This document shows, one piece after another, positions 1-9,760 of a DNA stretch of 64,000 nucleotides. The notes under the pieces were generated by a model. It was given only the letters and a program-made list of their open reading frames with translations. It was not told the origin of the DNA and did not search any database. Position numbers and translations under genes: made by a program. Origin of the DNA: Streptomyces macrolidinus (lineage in GTDB: Bacteria > Actinomycetota > Actinomycetes > Streptomycetales > Streptomycetaceae); assembly GCF_023887685.1 (NCBI RefSeq), contig NZ_JAMWMR010000001.1, forward strand, positions 62,001 through 126,000, given 5' to 3'. Position 1 is the stretch's first letter. The number at the start of each line of letters is the position of its first letter.

Positions 1-90
1 GGCCGTCTCGGCGAGGTGATCGGCGTCGGCCTGGGCGCGGAGGTCGGCGGCGCGGGCGTGGTGCAGGGCGAGGCGGGTGTCGGTGTTCAT
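1..90 (-). CDS. N-terminal end of a small unidentified protein (cut by window edge)
   Basis: An ATG on the minus strand at 88-90 opens a frame that stays open to the window edge, giving 30 residues that begin MNTDTRLALHHARAADLRAQ. The segment is rich in Ala, Asp, His and Arg and looks like the start of an amphipathic helix. It has no recognisable motif, signal peptide or membrane segment. It lies downstream of the ArsR-type gene on the same strand, so the two could be co-transcribed across the 90-bp gap. I do not recognise the family. Confidence 0.5.
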   Translation of the reverse strand, partial: MNTDTRLALHHARAADLRAQADADHLAETA

Positions 91-180
91 CGTCGTTGCC
101 TTTCGGTCGTGTCAGTCCGTGTCGGTCCGTGCGGTTCGATACGTGCAATCCGCTCAATCCGTGCGATCCGCACGGTCGCG

Positions 181-765
181 TCAGTCCGTGGCGAGGGGGA
201 AGGCGTGCGTGTGGATGCGTACGCGCGTGGCCTGCGGGTCGTCCTCGGTGGCGGGCAGATCGCGGTACTCGTCGATGAGCGCGTGCATCTTCAGGACGAG
301 TTCGCGGGTCAGCTCCGGCGTCAGCCGTAGCGTCGCGCTGCTCATGTCCCCGGCGTGGTTCCACTCCTCCGGCAAGGTGTGGCGGTTGCCCAGCCAGGTC
401 GACAGATCGCGCATCTGTGTGGTCGCGGCCTCGTGGAGGTAGAGGGCCGCGGCGCCGCGTACCTCCGGGTTCTCGTCCTGGAGGAGGGCGTCGTCGAGGC
501 GCAGGCCCCGGTGCACCGCCTTCCACCACCGCTCCCGGCCCTTGCATCGCTCCGGCGCGTCCTCCACGAAGCCGTGCGCGGCGAGCTGGCGCAGGTGGTA
601 GCTGGTCGAACCGCTCGACTCGCCCAGCTTCTGCGCCAGTTGGGACGCGGTGGCCGGTCCGTCGAAGCGCAGGGAGTCGAGCAGCCGCATGCGCAGCGGA
701 TGCGCGAGTCCGCGCAGCGAGCGGGCGTCGAGTTCACGGACCTGAGAGTTCTGGGGCTCGTTCAT
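181..765 (-). CDS. ArsR-type winged-helix transcriptional regulator
   Basis: The 194-residue protein has a winged helix-turn-helix in roughly residues 15-80: a first helix around HPLRMRLLDSLR, then ATASQLAQKLGESSGSTSYHL as the HTH, then a wing with ERCKGRERWWKAVHRG. This layout is typical of ArsR/GntR-like helix_turn_helix_5 regulators of Streptomyces. No metal-binding Cys motif is visible, so the ligand is unknown. I chose the ATG at 765. The frame is open to 819, but those codons run through the palindrome at 781-816. A promoter read on the minus strand inside that palindrome (TTGCAA, 17 bp, TATCTT) puts the transcript start at or next to this ATG, so the mRNA is probably leaderless. The protein probably represses itself. 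Confidence 0.85.
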   Translation of the reverse strand: MNEPQNSQVRELDARSLRGLAHPLRMRLLDSLRFDGPATASQLAQKLGESSGSTSYHLRQLAAHGFVEDAPERCKGRERWWKAVHRGLRLDDALLQDENPEVRGAAALYLHEAATTQMRDLSTWLGNRHTLPEEWNHAGDMSSATLRLTPELTRELVLKMHALIDEYRDLPATEDDPQATRVRIHTHAFPLATD

Positions 766-780
766 GGGTCCGAAGATAGC

Positions 781-816
781 GTTGCAAAGAACTCGTTGCA
801 ACGGGTTCTTTGCAAC
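781..816. promoter_or_regulatory. 36-bp near-perfect palindrome, likely ArsR autoregulatory operator
   Basis: Positions 781-792 (GTTGCAAAGAAC) and 805-816 (GTTCTTTGCAAC) are exact inverted repeats. The spacer is itself palindromic (GTTGCAAC at 795-802), so 17 of the 18 base pairs about the centre match. On the minus strand TTGCAA can serve as a -35 box, followed 17 bp later by TATCTT and then the ATG 7 nt further on. Overlap with the core promoter suggests repression. Operator function is inference. Confidence 0.7.
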
Positions 817-871
817 CAATCCTTTGGAACTCGCGCCGCCCCAACTCGGCGGCGTCAGCGCCCCATTGGAG

Positions 872-1351
872 CTAAAGCCGTCCCTGGTCCTCCGCCGCCT
901 GCTGCACCAGCGGGATGATCCGCAGCGGTACGGCGTTCTCCATGACGATCGCCGTGGAGGCCCGCACGATGCCCTCGAACCCGACGACCCGGTCGATCAC
1001 CCGCTGCAGATCCGCGTTCGACCGCGCCACCAGACGGCACAGCATGTCCCCGGTGCCCGTGGTGGTGTGCAGTTCGAGCACCTCGGGGACGGTCGCCAGA
1101 TGGGCCCGTACCTCCGTGCCCTGCCCCTGCCGGATCTCCAGCGTCGCGAACGCCGTGACCGGATAGCCGAGCGCCGCCGGGTCCACCTGCGGCCCGAAGC
1201 CGCGGATCACCCCCTTCGACTGCAGCCGGTCCAGCCGCGCCTGCGCGGTGCCGCGCGCGACCCCGAGCCGCCGGGACATCTCCAGCACGCCGATCCGCGG
1301 CTCTTGCGCCAGCAGCACGATGAGCCGGGCATCCAGATGATCGATCGCCAT
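872..1351 (-). CDS. Lrp/AsnC-family transcriptional regulator
   Basis: The protein of 159 residues has the usual Lrp/AsnC length. An N-terminal HTH (residues about 3-60, LDARLIVLLAQEPRIGVLEM then RRLGVARGTAQARLDRL) is followed by a ferredoxin-like effector domain (about 65-145, with TGTGDMLCRLVARSNADL). The start at 1351 has GGGAG as its ribosome-binding site. It is divergent from hpd with 121 bp between starts, and a palindrome sits in that gap. By position it is likely to control hpd and itself in response to an aromatic or other amino acid. The effector cannot be read from sequence. Confidence 0.88.
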   Translation of the reverse strand: MAIDHLDARLIVLLAQEPRIGVLEMSRRLGVARGTAQARLDRLQSKGVIRGFGPQVDPAALGYPVTAFATLEIRQGQGTEVRAHLATVPEVLELHTTTGTGDMLCRLVARSNADLQRVIDRVVGFEGIVRASTAIVMENAVPLRIIPLVQQAAEDQGRL

Positions 1352-1409
1352 ACCGCTCCCGCCATGGTCATCCTGTACAGATCGCCCGCCGATGCGGGCG
1401 TAGTGCTGA

Positions 1410-2618
<1,209 letters not shown>

Positions 2619-2636
2619 CCCGCGCCGTACGCCACC

Positions 2637-2669
2637 CGCCGGGCGATGCCTTCGCCGCATCGCCCGGCG
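2637..2669 (+). terminator. Hairpin terminator after hpd
   Basis: A perfect 13-bp stem (CGCCGGGCGATGC at 2637-2649 with GCATCGCCCGGCG at 2657-2669) and a 7-nt loop start 18 nt after the hpd stop codon. No clear T-run follows, as is common in Streptomyces. Confidence 0.75.
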
Positions 2670-2714
2670 GCGACGGGCTTCACAGCGCCGCCCCCGGGTG
2701 CGACGCTTGAGATC

Positions 2715-4115
2715 ATGAGCCGTATCGAAGCCCCGCGCGACGACGTCACGGGCGACCTCGTCAGCCGCCTGTGCGACGGTCTGCCCGCCGAGGCCGTCCT
2801 CACCGACCCCGACATCACGGCCTCGTACGCGAACGACATGGCGAGCTTCTGCGCGGCCGGCGCCCCGGCCGTCGTCGTGCTGCCGCGCACCGTCGAAGAG
2901 GTCGAGCACATCATGCGGACCGCCACCGCCCTGCGCGTCCCGGTCGTCCCGCAGGGTGCCCGCACCGGCCTGTCGGGCGCGGCCAACGCCTCCGACGGCT
3001 GCATCGTGCTCTCGCTGACCAGGATGGACCGCATCCTGGAGATCAACCCGGTCGACCGCATCGCCGTCGTCGAACCCGGTGTCGTCAACGCCACGCTCTC
3101 CCGCGCGGTGTCCGAACACGGCCTCTTCTACCCGCCGGATCCCTCCAGTTGGGAGACGTGCACCATCGGCGGCAACATCAGCACCGCGTCCGGCGGACTG
3201 TGCTGCGTCAAGTACGGGGTGACGGCCGAGTACGTCCTCGGACTCGACGTCGTCCTGGCCGACGGCCGCCTGCTGTCCACCGGCCGCCGTACGGCCAAGG
3301 GCGTCGCCGGATACGACCTCACCCGGCTCTTCGTCGGCGCCGAGGGCTCGCTCGGCATCGTCGTACGCGCCACCCTCGCACTGAAGCCCCGCCCACCCCA
3401 GCAGCTCGTCCTGGCCGCCGAGTTCGCCTCCGCTGCCGCCGCCTGCGAGGCCGTGTGCCGGATCATGGACGGAGGGCATGTGCCCTCCCTGCTCGAACTC
3501 ATGGACCGCACCACCGTCAAGGCCGTCAACGAACTGACGCGCATGGGCCTGCCCGAGACCACCGAGGCGCTGCTGCTCGCCGCCTTCGACACCGCGGACC
3601 CGGCGGCGGACCTCGCCGCGGTCGGCGCGCTGTGCGAGGCCGCGGGCGCCACCCAGGTGGTCCCGGCCGACGACGCCGCCGAGTCCGAACTCCTGCTCCA
3701 GGCACGGCGGTTGTCGCTGCCCGCGCTGGAGGCGACCGCGGGCACGACGATGATCGACGACGTGTGCGTACCGCGCTCCCGGCTCGGCGAGATGATCGAG
3801 GGCGTCGAACGCATCGCGGAGAAGTACCGGCTCACCATCGGTGTCTGCGCCCACGCGGGCGACGGTAACACCCACCCGGTCGTCTGCTTCGACGCGCAGG
3901 ACCCCGACGAAACCCGGCGCGCCCGCGAGTCGTTCGACGAGATCATGGCGCTCGGCCTGGAACTCGGCGGCACGATCACCGGCGAACACGGCGTGGGCAT
4001 CCTGAAGAAGGAGTGGCTGGCCCGCGAGATCGGGCCGGTGGGCGTGGAGTTGCAGCAAGCGGTCAAGCAGGTCTTCGACCCGCTGGGCATCCTCAACCCG
4101 GGCAAGCTCTTCTGA
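2715..4115 (+). CDS. GlcD-type FAD-linked oxidase (2-hydroxyacid dehydrogenase family)
   Basis: The 466-residue protein belongs to the GlcD/D-lactate dehydrogenase flavoprotein family. The FAD_binding_4 domain covers about 35-180 (VVPQGARTGLSGAAN, then SSWETCTIGGNIST and the GGLCCVKYG loop). The FAD-oxidase C-terminal domain covers about 210-465, with the conserved CAHAGDGNTHP and TGEHGVGILKKEWL stretches that hold the metal/substrate His residues. It oxidises a D-2-hydroxyacid such as glycolate or D-lactate; the exact substrate is not readable. The ATG at 2715 is preferred over an in-frame ATG at 2646 inside the hpd terminator. No strong ribosome-binding site is seen. Confidence 0.9.
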   Translation: MSRIEAPRDDVTGDLVSRLCDGLPAEAVLTDPDITASYANDMASFCAAGAPAVVVLPRTVEEVEHIMRTATALRVPVVPQGARTGLSGAANASDGCIVLSLTRMDRILEINPVDRIAVVEPGVVNATLSRAVSEHGLFYPPDPSSWETCTIGGNISTASGGLCCVKYGVTAEYVLGLDVVLADGRLLSTGRRTAKGVAGYDLTRLFVGAEGSLGIVVRATLALKPRPPQQLVLAAEFASAAAACEAVCRIMDGGHVPSLLELMDRTTVKAVNELTRMGLPETTEALLLAAFDTADPAADLAAVGALCEAAGATQVVPADDAAESELLLQARRLSLPALEATAGTTMIDDVCVPRSRLGEMIEGVERIAEKYRLTIGVCAHAGDGNTHPVVCFDAQDPDETRRARESFDEIMALGLELGGTITGEHGVGILKKEWLAREIGPVGVELQQAVKQVFDPLGILNPGKLF

Positions 4116-4133
4116 CCTCCGGGGTCGCCCGGA

Positions 4134-4162
4134 CAGGGGCGGGTACGGGCGGTCCGCCCCTG
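4134..4162 (+). terminator. Hairpin after the FAD-linked oxidase gene
   Basis: CAGGGGCGG at 4134-4142 pairs exactly with CCGCCCCTG at 4154-4162 across an 11-nt loop, 18 nt beyond the stop codon. Confidence 0.6.
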
Positions 4163-4229
4163 ACAGGTGCGCGGGTCTGATAGATGTGGAGGCCGACCCA
4201 ACCCCCCGAGCAGATACGGGACGACGGAC

Positions 4230-5645
4230 ATGAGCGCCCCAACCCCGGCACCCGGTGACGACAGGCCCCGCGAGGGGTACTACCCGGACCCATCCATCCC
4301 TGGATATGTCCGGTACTGGAACGGCGCCTCCTGGGTGCCGGGCACCAGCAGGCCGGCGCCCACCGACGGCCGCCCGCTGCCCCCGCCGCCCGGCGTGCGG
4401 CCCGCGCAGCCCTCGGTGGAGGAGACCGGGCCGCACTTCTTCGACGAGGACGAGCCCGCCCAGGTGACGGCCGAGGACGAGCCCGGAGGCGGCCGGGAAC
4501 CGGCCTCCGCCTGGGGCGCCGAGCCCGCCCGGCAGTCCGGCTTCGGCGGCGCCCCGGACCACCGGGTGGCCTGGGGTGCGCCCCAGGGCGCCGACCCGCG
4601 CCTCCCGCTCGTGAGCGCCCCCGAGGACGCGGCGCCCCGGACGGACGGCACGGCGACGATCCCGCCCGCCGACTCCCCGGCCCCGGACGGCACCGTCGTC
4701 TTCCGCAGGCCGTCGCGCGCCGAGGGTTCCGCCGGTACCGAGGGCCCCGCCCCTTCCGACGGCACCATGAAGTTCCGTGCGCTCTCCCCGCGCACGGGGG
4801 AGCAGGGCGGAAGCACACGGGCGGCCGGTTCCGGTACGGGGCAGCCCGCCGATCCGCGTCCGGCGAGCGCGGCCCCCGAGACACCGGAGCCCGCCCCGCG
4901 GAGGGCCGCGTCCCCGCCCGCGCGGCCCTCGGTGGACCTGCCGGCCCAGCAGTCCGTCGGCTCGCACCCGCCTCCGGCCGTCCCCGGCTTCCCCCGGCAG
5001 GCCGCCGCCTCGCCCGCCATGCCCGAGCCCGGCGAGCAGCGGCCGACCTCCTGGGCGCAGCAGGTGCAGCACCTCGCGAGTCCGGCCGCCGACGAGCAGC
5101 CCGTCGCCCCGTGGAAGCCCCCGGTGGAGGACCCGTTCCAGGCCGCCGCCCGCGCCCAGGCCTCGGCCCGGCCCGCGGGCCTCGGCAGACGGCTGGCCGC
5201 AAGGCTGCTCGACACCCTGGTCCTGGCGCTGGCCACGGGCGCGGTCGCGGTGCCGCTCGGCACCAAGGCGATCGACCATGTCAATGCCAAGCTCGACGCG
5301 GCCAGGCTGTCCGGGGAGACGGTCACGGTGTGGCTGCTCGACGGCACGACCTCGGTGTATCTCGCCGTCGTGCTCGCCGTGTTCCTCGGCTTCGGCGTCC
5401 TCTACGAGGCGCTGCCCACGGCCCGTTGGGGCCGCACGCTCGGCAAGAAGCTGTGCGGCCTCCAGGTGCGGGACATCGAGGGCCATGAGCCGCCGCGCTT
5501 CGGCAAGGCGCTGGTCCGCTGGCTCGTCTACGGCGTGCCCGGTCTGCTGCTCGTCGGGGTCGTCGGCGTGCTGTGGTGTGTGTTCGACCGGCCCTGGCGC
5601 CAGTGCTGGCACGACAAGGCCGCACACACGTTCGTATCGGGCTGA
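4230..5645 (+). CDS. DUF2510-RDD family membrane protein
   Basis: The 471-residue protein has three parts. Residues about 12-35 form a DUF2510 motif (GYYPDPSIPGYVRYWNGASW). Residues about 40-310 are a long Pro/Ala/Glu-rich low-complexity linker. Residues about 315-470 are an RDD domain with membrane helices (LAARLLDTLVLALATGAVAV, then VYLAVVLAVFLGFGVLYEAL, then VYGVPGLLLVGVVGVLWCVF) and the typical GRTLGKKLCGLQVRD loop. The start at 4230 puts the DUF2510 motif near the N-terminus. It is followed 54 bp later by a second RDD gene on the same strand. RDD proteins are of mostly unknown function; some are Na+/H+ antiporters. Confidence 0.9.
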   Translation: MSAPTPAPGDDRPREGYYPDPSIPGYVRYWNGASWVPGTSRPAPTDGRPLPPPPGVRPAQPSVEETGPHFFDEDEPAQVTAEDEPGGGREPASAWGAEPARQSGFGGAPDHRVAWGAPQGADPRLPLVSAPEDAAPRTDGTATIPPADSPAPDGTVVFRRPSRAEGSAGTEGPAPSDGTMKFRALSPRTGEQGGSTRAAGSGTGQPADPRPASAAPETPEPAPRRAASPPARPSVDLPAQQSVGSHPPPAVPGFPRQAAASPAMPEPGEQRPTSWAQQVQHLASPAADEQPVAPWKPPVEDPFQAAARAQASARPAGLGRRLAARLLDTLVLALATGAVAVPLGTKAIDHVNAKLDAARLSGETVTVWLLDGTTSVYLAVVLAVFLGFGVLYEALPTARWGRTLGKKLCGLQVRDIEGHEPPRFGKALVRWLVYGVPGLLLVGVVGVLWCVFDRPWRQCWHDKAAHTFVSG

Positions 5646-5699
5646 CCCGGACGGACCTGTACGGATGCGGAGTCGGGGGGTTCGGGGTCGACTCGGGCC

Positions 5700-6461
5700 A
5701 TGAGCACCGAACCGCCGCCCCCTGGCCCCGAGGGCTACCCGGACCCCGACCCGTCCAGACGACAGCAGCCCCCGCCCGGCGGCTGGCCGCCCCACGGAGG
5801 CGCTCCTCCACCGGGCGGCGAACCCCCGTACGGTGAGCCACCCCCCGGCCGCGAACCCCCGTACGGCGCACCACCCCCCGGCGGTCAACCTCCGTACGGC
5901 GCACCACCCCCTGGTTCCGGAGGCCCGTACTCAGGCGGCCCGTACGGGGGTGGACCGTACGGGGGCGGCCCGTACTCGGGTGGGCCCTACGGCGACAGGA
6001 GCCCCCTCGCCGGAATGCCCCCGCTCGCCGACAGCCTCAAGCGCGTGATCGCGAGGGTCATCGACATGATCCTCGTCGGGATCGTCGTCTGGCTGTTGTC
6101 CCTGGCGTTCCACCAGACCAACTACAACGTCAGCTACGACCAGATCCAGGCCAGCAGGTCCATCGGGCAGTCGGTGATCGCCGCTATCCTCTACACCGCC
6201 TACGACACCTACCTGATCAGCAAGAACGGGCAGACCGTCGGCAAGAAGCTGATGAACCTGCGGGTGGCCAATCTCGCCGACGGCGCCACCCCGTCCCTGC
6301 AGACCTCGCTGATCCGCGCGGCGGTGCTGTGGCTCCCGTTCGCGTTCTGCTGCGCCATCGTCTGGACCATCATCTGCGGTGGCTGGAGCTTCTTCGACCG
6401 GCCCTACAAGCAGGGTCTGCACGACAAGGCGGCCAGGACCGTGGTGGTCAGCACGGCGTGA
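5700..6461 (+). CDS. RDD family membrane protein with Pro/Gly/Tyr repeat N-terminus
   Basis: The 253-residue protein starts with about 100 residues of repetitive sequence: PPGGEPPYGEPPPG-type units, then GGPYGGG-type units. It ends in an RDD domain (about 115-252) with the canonical LKRVIARVIDMILVGIVVWL helix, the VGKKLMNLRVAN loop and a last helix near LPFAFCCAIVWTIICGGWSF. It has no DUF2510 motif, unlike its upstream neighbour. The tandem arrangement and shared domain suggest duplication or a functional pair, with the disordered N-terminus facing the cytoplasm. Its biochemical role is unknown. Confidence 0.9.
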   Translation: MSTEPPPPGPEGYPDPDPSRRQQPPPGGWPPHGGAPPPGGEPPYGEPPPGREPPYGAPPPGGQPPYGAPPPGSGGPYSGGPYGGGPYGGGPYSGGPYGDRSPLAGMPPLADSLKRVIARVIDMILVGIVVWLLSLAFHQTNYNVSYDQIQASRSIGQSVIAAILYTAYDTYLISKNGQTVGKKLMNLRVANLADGATPSLQTSLIRAAVLWLPFAFCCAIVWTIICGGWSFFDRPYKQGLHDKAARTVVVSTA

Positions 6462-6506
6462 ACGGGCGCTGAGCGCAAGGGCGGTGGTGTCCGCGTCAGC
6501 CGGCGG

Positions 6507-6552
6507 GTTCGCAGGTCATGGACCCGCCGGTTCGCAGGTCATGGACCCGCCG
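6507..6552. repeat. Two tandem copies of a 23-bp unit
   Basis: Positions 6507-6529 and 6530-6552 are identical (unit begins GTTCGCAGGTCATGGACCCG), and a third copy starts and breaks off. The second copy contains the stop codon (6539-6541) of the minus-strand small membrane protein gene. This looks like a slippage duplication at that gene's 3' end. Confidence 0.8.
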
Positions 6553-6820
6553 GTTCGCGTACGGACTCGGTGCGCGAGCCGGAGCCGACGGACGCCCCCG
6601 GACGGACGGCCTCGGCGGGCTGTCCGGCCGCGGCCGACGCGGACTTCGGCAAAGGGACCGTCATGGCGACGAGCAGCCCGAGCGCGAGCGCCGCGAGAGC
6701 GATCACGGCGATACCCAGGCCCGAACTCGTCTGCGACAGCAGCAACATGGCGAGGGTCGAGAAGATCACGGTGGAGGAGCCGTAGGCGAGCTGTGCGGAG
6801 GTCGGACGAGGCATGGCCAT
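6539..6820 (-). CDS. Small membrane protein, two predicted helices
   Basis: The 93-residue product begins MAMPRPTSAQLAYGSS and has two hydrophobic helices, about 13-31 (STVIFSTLAMLLLSQTSSG) and 33-52 (GIAVIALAALALGLLVAMTV). A polar Ser/Ala/Gly/Glu tail follows and ends REPAGP. I chose the ATG at 6820 because the helices then sit near the N-terminus. The frame is open further to 6958, but that segment is Pro/His/Arg-rich and unlike the rest. The 3' end lies in a tandem duplication. Family not recognised; function unknown. Confidence 0.7.
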   Translation of the reverse strand: MAMPRPTSAQLAYGSSTVIFSTLAMLLLSQTSSGLGIAVIALAALALGLLVAMTVPLPKSASAAAGQPAEAVRPGASVGSGSRTESVREPAGP

Positions 6821-7297
6821 TCCTCGGGGTGGGGTGGCCTCCCCCCGTGCCTCACGCTGTGGGGGAGGAAGCGGACACTGATGAGGCAAGTGGTGCGCAA
6901 GCGGCCTGGCTGTGAATCGTGGGGTGACAACGGTGTCGACAACGCAATCCATCGCCATTCCAGCGGTTCACCCGTCAACTCTATTCGCCTGCATGCCCGA
7001 ACGGAACGGCTGGTAAGCGTGACCTAACCCACGGTGCCGGTGCACAGGGGGCGCACGGAGTCATGCGATCCGCCAACCGGACCTATGCGCGCGCCGGTTG
7101 ACAGGGGACTATGCCGTCCACCCGGCAACACCCCGACGCCTTAGTGCACTTGACCAGTCCAAGTCAAGATCTGTCTTTTCTTCTAAACCTCCGGTCAAAT
7201 GTCGTCACTTGGCATACGCGTGCCCCACGCGCGGACCGTTCCCTGTCCGGGACCTCCTCTTCCGCGCGATCGGACGCGCCGGGGAGGAATTCATCAA
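6821..7297. other. Intergenic region before the M6 protease gene
   Basis: This 477-bp stretch between divergent genes shows no convincing gene. It contains a TTGACA at 7098-7103 with no good -10 at 17 bp, an A/T-richer segment about 7140-7200 with an inverted repeat at 7149-7168, and the protease ribosome-binding site GGGGAGGA at 7281-7288. The promoters of both flanking genes must lie here. Confidence 0.6.
7149..7168. promoter_or_regulatory. Inverted repeat upstream of the M6 protease
   Basis: CTTGAC at 7149-7154 and GTCAAG at 7163-7168 are exact inverted repeats with an 8-bp spacer, in an A/T-richer stretch about 130 bp before the GTG start. It may be an operator or overlap a -35 box (TTGACC). 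No regulator is identified. Confidence 0.35.
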
Positions 7298-9637
7298 GTG
7301 AACAGTAGAACCTGGACGTTCAGAGCGGCTGCGATAGGTGTGACCCTTGCGGCCGCCTCGGCCACGTTCACCACCTTCGCGGTGGCGGCGGCGAACGCCA
7401 CCACGAAGCCTGCCGCCGTGAACCGGCACGACCCGCAGCCGGAGAAGCAGCGGACGCACGACTTCGGCAGTCCGCTCAGCAAGACCCAGGACGCGCAGCG
7501 CGAAGAGGCCCTCAAGCAGGTCATCGCCGGCCAGGCGAAGGTCAAGGACCAGGACGGTTCGAAGGTCGTCCAGCTCAAGGGCAAGAAGGGCCACGGCAAG
7601 TACGTCGAGCTGGGCCGCGAGAAGACCGACAAGATCTTCACGATCCTGGTCGAGTTCGGTGACAAGATCAGCGAGTACGGCGGCACGCCCGGCCCGCTGC
7701 ACAACCAGATCGCCGCGCCCGACCGTGCGAAGGACAACAGCACGGACTGGAAGGCGGACTACGACCAGAAGCACTACCAGGACCTGTACTTCGGCACCGG
7801 CAAGGACACCGAGTCGCTGAAGAAGTACTACGAGAAGCAGTCCTCGGGCCGCTACTCGGTCGACGGCGAAGTGACCGACTGGGTCAAGGTCCCCTACAAC
7901 GAGGCCCGTTACGGCTCCAACGAGGCCGGCGACGCCGCCGCCTGGTACGCGGTCCAGGACGGCGTCAACGCCTGGGTCGCCGAGCGCAAGGCCGAGGGCA
8001 TGACCACGGACGAGATCCGTGCCGAACTCGCCAAGTTCGACCAGTGGGACCGCAACGACTACGACGGCGACGGCGACTTCAACGAGCCCGACGGTTACAT
8101 CGACCACTTCCAGATCGTGCACGCGGGCGAGGACGAGTCCGCGGGCGGCGGCGCCCAGGGCGACGACGCCATCTGGGCCCACCGCTGGTTCGCGTTCGGC
8201 ACCGACGCCGGCCTGACCGGCCCGGAGGGCAACAAGCTCGGCGGCACCCAGATCGGCGACACCGGCATCTGGGTCGGCGACTACACCATCCAGCCGGAGA
8301 ACGGCGGACTCGGCGTCTTCGCCCACGAGTACGGCCACGACCTCGGCCTGCCGGACGAGTACGACACCAACGGCGGCGAGAACTCCACCGGCTTCTGGAC
8401 GCTGATGTCGTCCGGTTCCTGGCTGGGCACGGGCAGGGAGGCCATCGGCGACCTGCCCGGCGACATGAACGCCTGGGACAAGCTCAAGCTGGGCTGGCTC
8501 AACTACGACACGGCCAAGGCCGGCGAGAAATCCTCGCACAAGCTGGGCCTGGCCGAGTACAACACCAAGGACAAGCAGGCGCTGGTCGTCTCGCTGCCCG
8601 ACAAGGCCGTCACCACCGAGGTGGTCACCCCCGCCCAGGGCGCCACCCAGTGGTGGAGCGGCAGCGACGACGATCTGCGCAGCACGCTGACCCGCTCGGT
8701 CGACCTCACCGGCAAGTCCTCGGCCACGCTGTCCCTGGACGGCTGGTACGACATCGAGTCCGACTACGACTGGCTCTACACCGAGGTGTCGACCGACGGC
8801 GGCGCCAACTGGACCGCCATCGACGGCACGGTGAACGGCCAGCCGATCCCGCGCGACGCCAGCGACAAGCCGGGTCTGACCGGTTCGACCGACGCGTACG
8901 CGAAGCTGTCGTACCCGCTGGACGCCTACGCGGGCAAGAAGATCGACGTGCGCTTCCGCTACCAGACGGACGGCGGTGTGGCGCTCAAGGGCTTCGCAGC
9001 CGACCAGATCGCGGTGACCGCGGACGGCACGACCCTCTTCTCCGACGACGCGGAGAGCGAGGACCCGGCGTGGACGGCGGACGGCTTCTCCCGTATCGGC
9101 GCGTCCTTCACCAAGGACTACGAGCAGTACTACATCGCCGAGAACCGTCAGTACGTGTCGTACGACAAGACCCTGAAGACCGGCCCGTACAACTTCGGCT
9201 TCTCGACGACCCGTCCGGACTGGGTCGAGCACATCCCCTACCAGAACGGTCTGCTGATCTGGAAGTGGGACACCTCGCAGGCGAACAACAACACCGGCGT
9301 GCACAAGGGCACCGGCAAGATCCTGCCGGTCGACGCGCACCCGGCGGCGCTGAAGTGGACCGACGGCACGCTGCTGCGCAACCGGTTCCAGGCGTACGAC
9401 TCGACGTTCACCCTGGAGCCCACCGACGCGATCACGCTGCACAAGGCGGACGTGCCGGTGACGATCAAGTCGCAGAAGGGGGTGTCGGTCTTCAACGACC
9501 ACACCAACACCTACTACGACGAGTCGAACCCGACCGGTGGTGTCAAGGTCACTGACACCAACACCAAGATCGAGATCAAGAACATGGCCAAGGACGGCTC
9601 CACGGTCGACCTCAAGGTGGGCCCCGCGGTGAAGTAA
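7298..9637 (+). CDS. Secreted M6 (immune inhibitor A-like) zinc metalloprotease
   Basis: This 779-residue secreted peptidase carries an N-terminal Sec signal peptide (about 1-33, AAAIGVTLAAASATFTTFAV) and a propeptide. The M6 catalytic domain has the zinc motif HEYGHDLGLPDEYD, with His343, Glu344 and His347 and the downstream acidic ligand region. The C-terminal part (about 440-779) is a beta-rich region with aspartate-rich turns, probably calcium-binding or substrate-binding. The GTG start at 7298 has a strong GGGGAGGA site 9-10 nt upstream and sets the signal peptide at the N-terminus. M6 peptidases degrade extracellular proteins. A hairpin terminator follows, so it is likely monocistronic. 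Confidence 0.93.
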   Translation: MNSRTWTFRAAAIGVTLAAASATFTTFAVAAANATTKPAAVNRHDPQPEKQRTHDFGSPLSKTQDAQREEALKQVIAGQAKVKDQDGSKVVQLKGKKGHGKYVELGREKTDKIFTILVEFGDKISEYGGTPGPLHNQIAAPDRAKDNSTDWKADYDQKHYQDLYFGTGKDTESLKKYYEKQSSGRYSVDGEVTDWVKVPYNEARYGSNEAGDAAAWYAVQDGVNAWVAERKAEGMTTDEIRAELAKFDQWDRNDYDGDGDFNEPDGYIDHFQIVHAGEDESAGGGAQGDDAIWAHRWFAFGTDAGLTGPEGNKLGGTQIGDTGIWVGDYTIQPENGGLGVFAHEYGHDLGLPDEYDTNGGENSTGFWTLMSSGSWLGTGREAIGDLPGDMNAWDKLKLGWLNYDTAKAGEKSSHKLGLAEYNTKDKQALVVSLPDKAVTTEVVTPAQGATQWWSGSDDDLRSTLTRSVDLTGKSSATLSLDGWYDIESDYDWLYTEVSTDGGANWTAIDGTVNGQPIPRDASDKPGLTGSTDAYAKLSYPLDAYAGKKIDVRFRYQTDGGVALKGFAADQIAVTADGTTLFSDDAESEDPAWTADGFSRIGASFTKDYEQYYIAENRQYVSYDKTLKTGPYNFGFSTTRPDWVEHIPYQNGLLIWKWDTSQANNNTGVHKGTGKILPVDAHPAALKWTDGTLLRNRFQAYDSTFTLEPTDAITLHKADVPVTIKSQKGVSVFNDHTNTYYDESNPTGGVKVTDTNTKIEIKNMAKDGSTVDLKVGPAVK

Positions 9638-9663
9638 TCCGCATCGTCGCAGGTCAGAAGCGT

Positions 9664-9696
9664 ATCGGCGGTGACCCCTGGCGGGTCGCCGCCGAT
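9664..9696 (+). terminator. Hairpin terminator after the M6 protease gene
   Basis: A 14-bp stem with one G-T wobble (9664-9677 with 9683-9696) and a 5-nt loop lies 26 nt downstream of the stop codon. Confidence 0.75.
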
Positions 9697-9760
9697 CGTG
9701 TTCAGATGCCGCTGTGGCTCTCTCAGAGGCACCACCGGGTCTCACAGGAGGGTGACGCGC

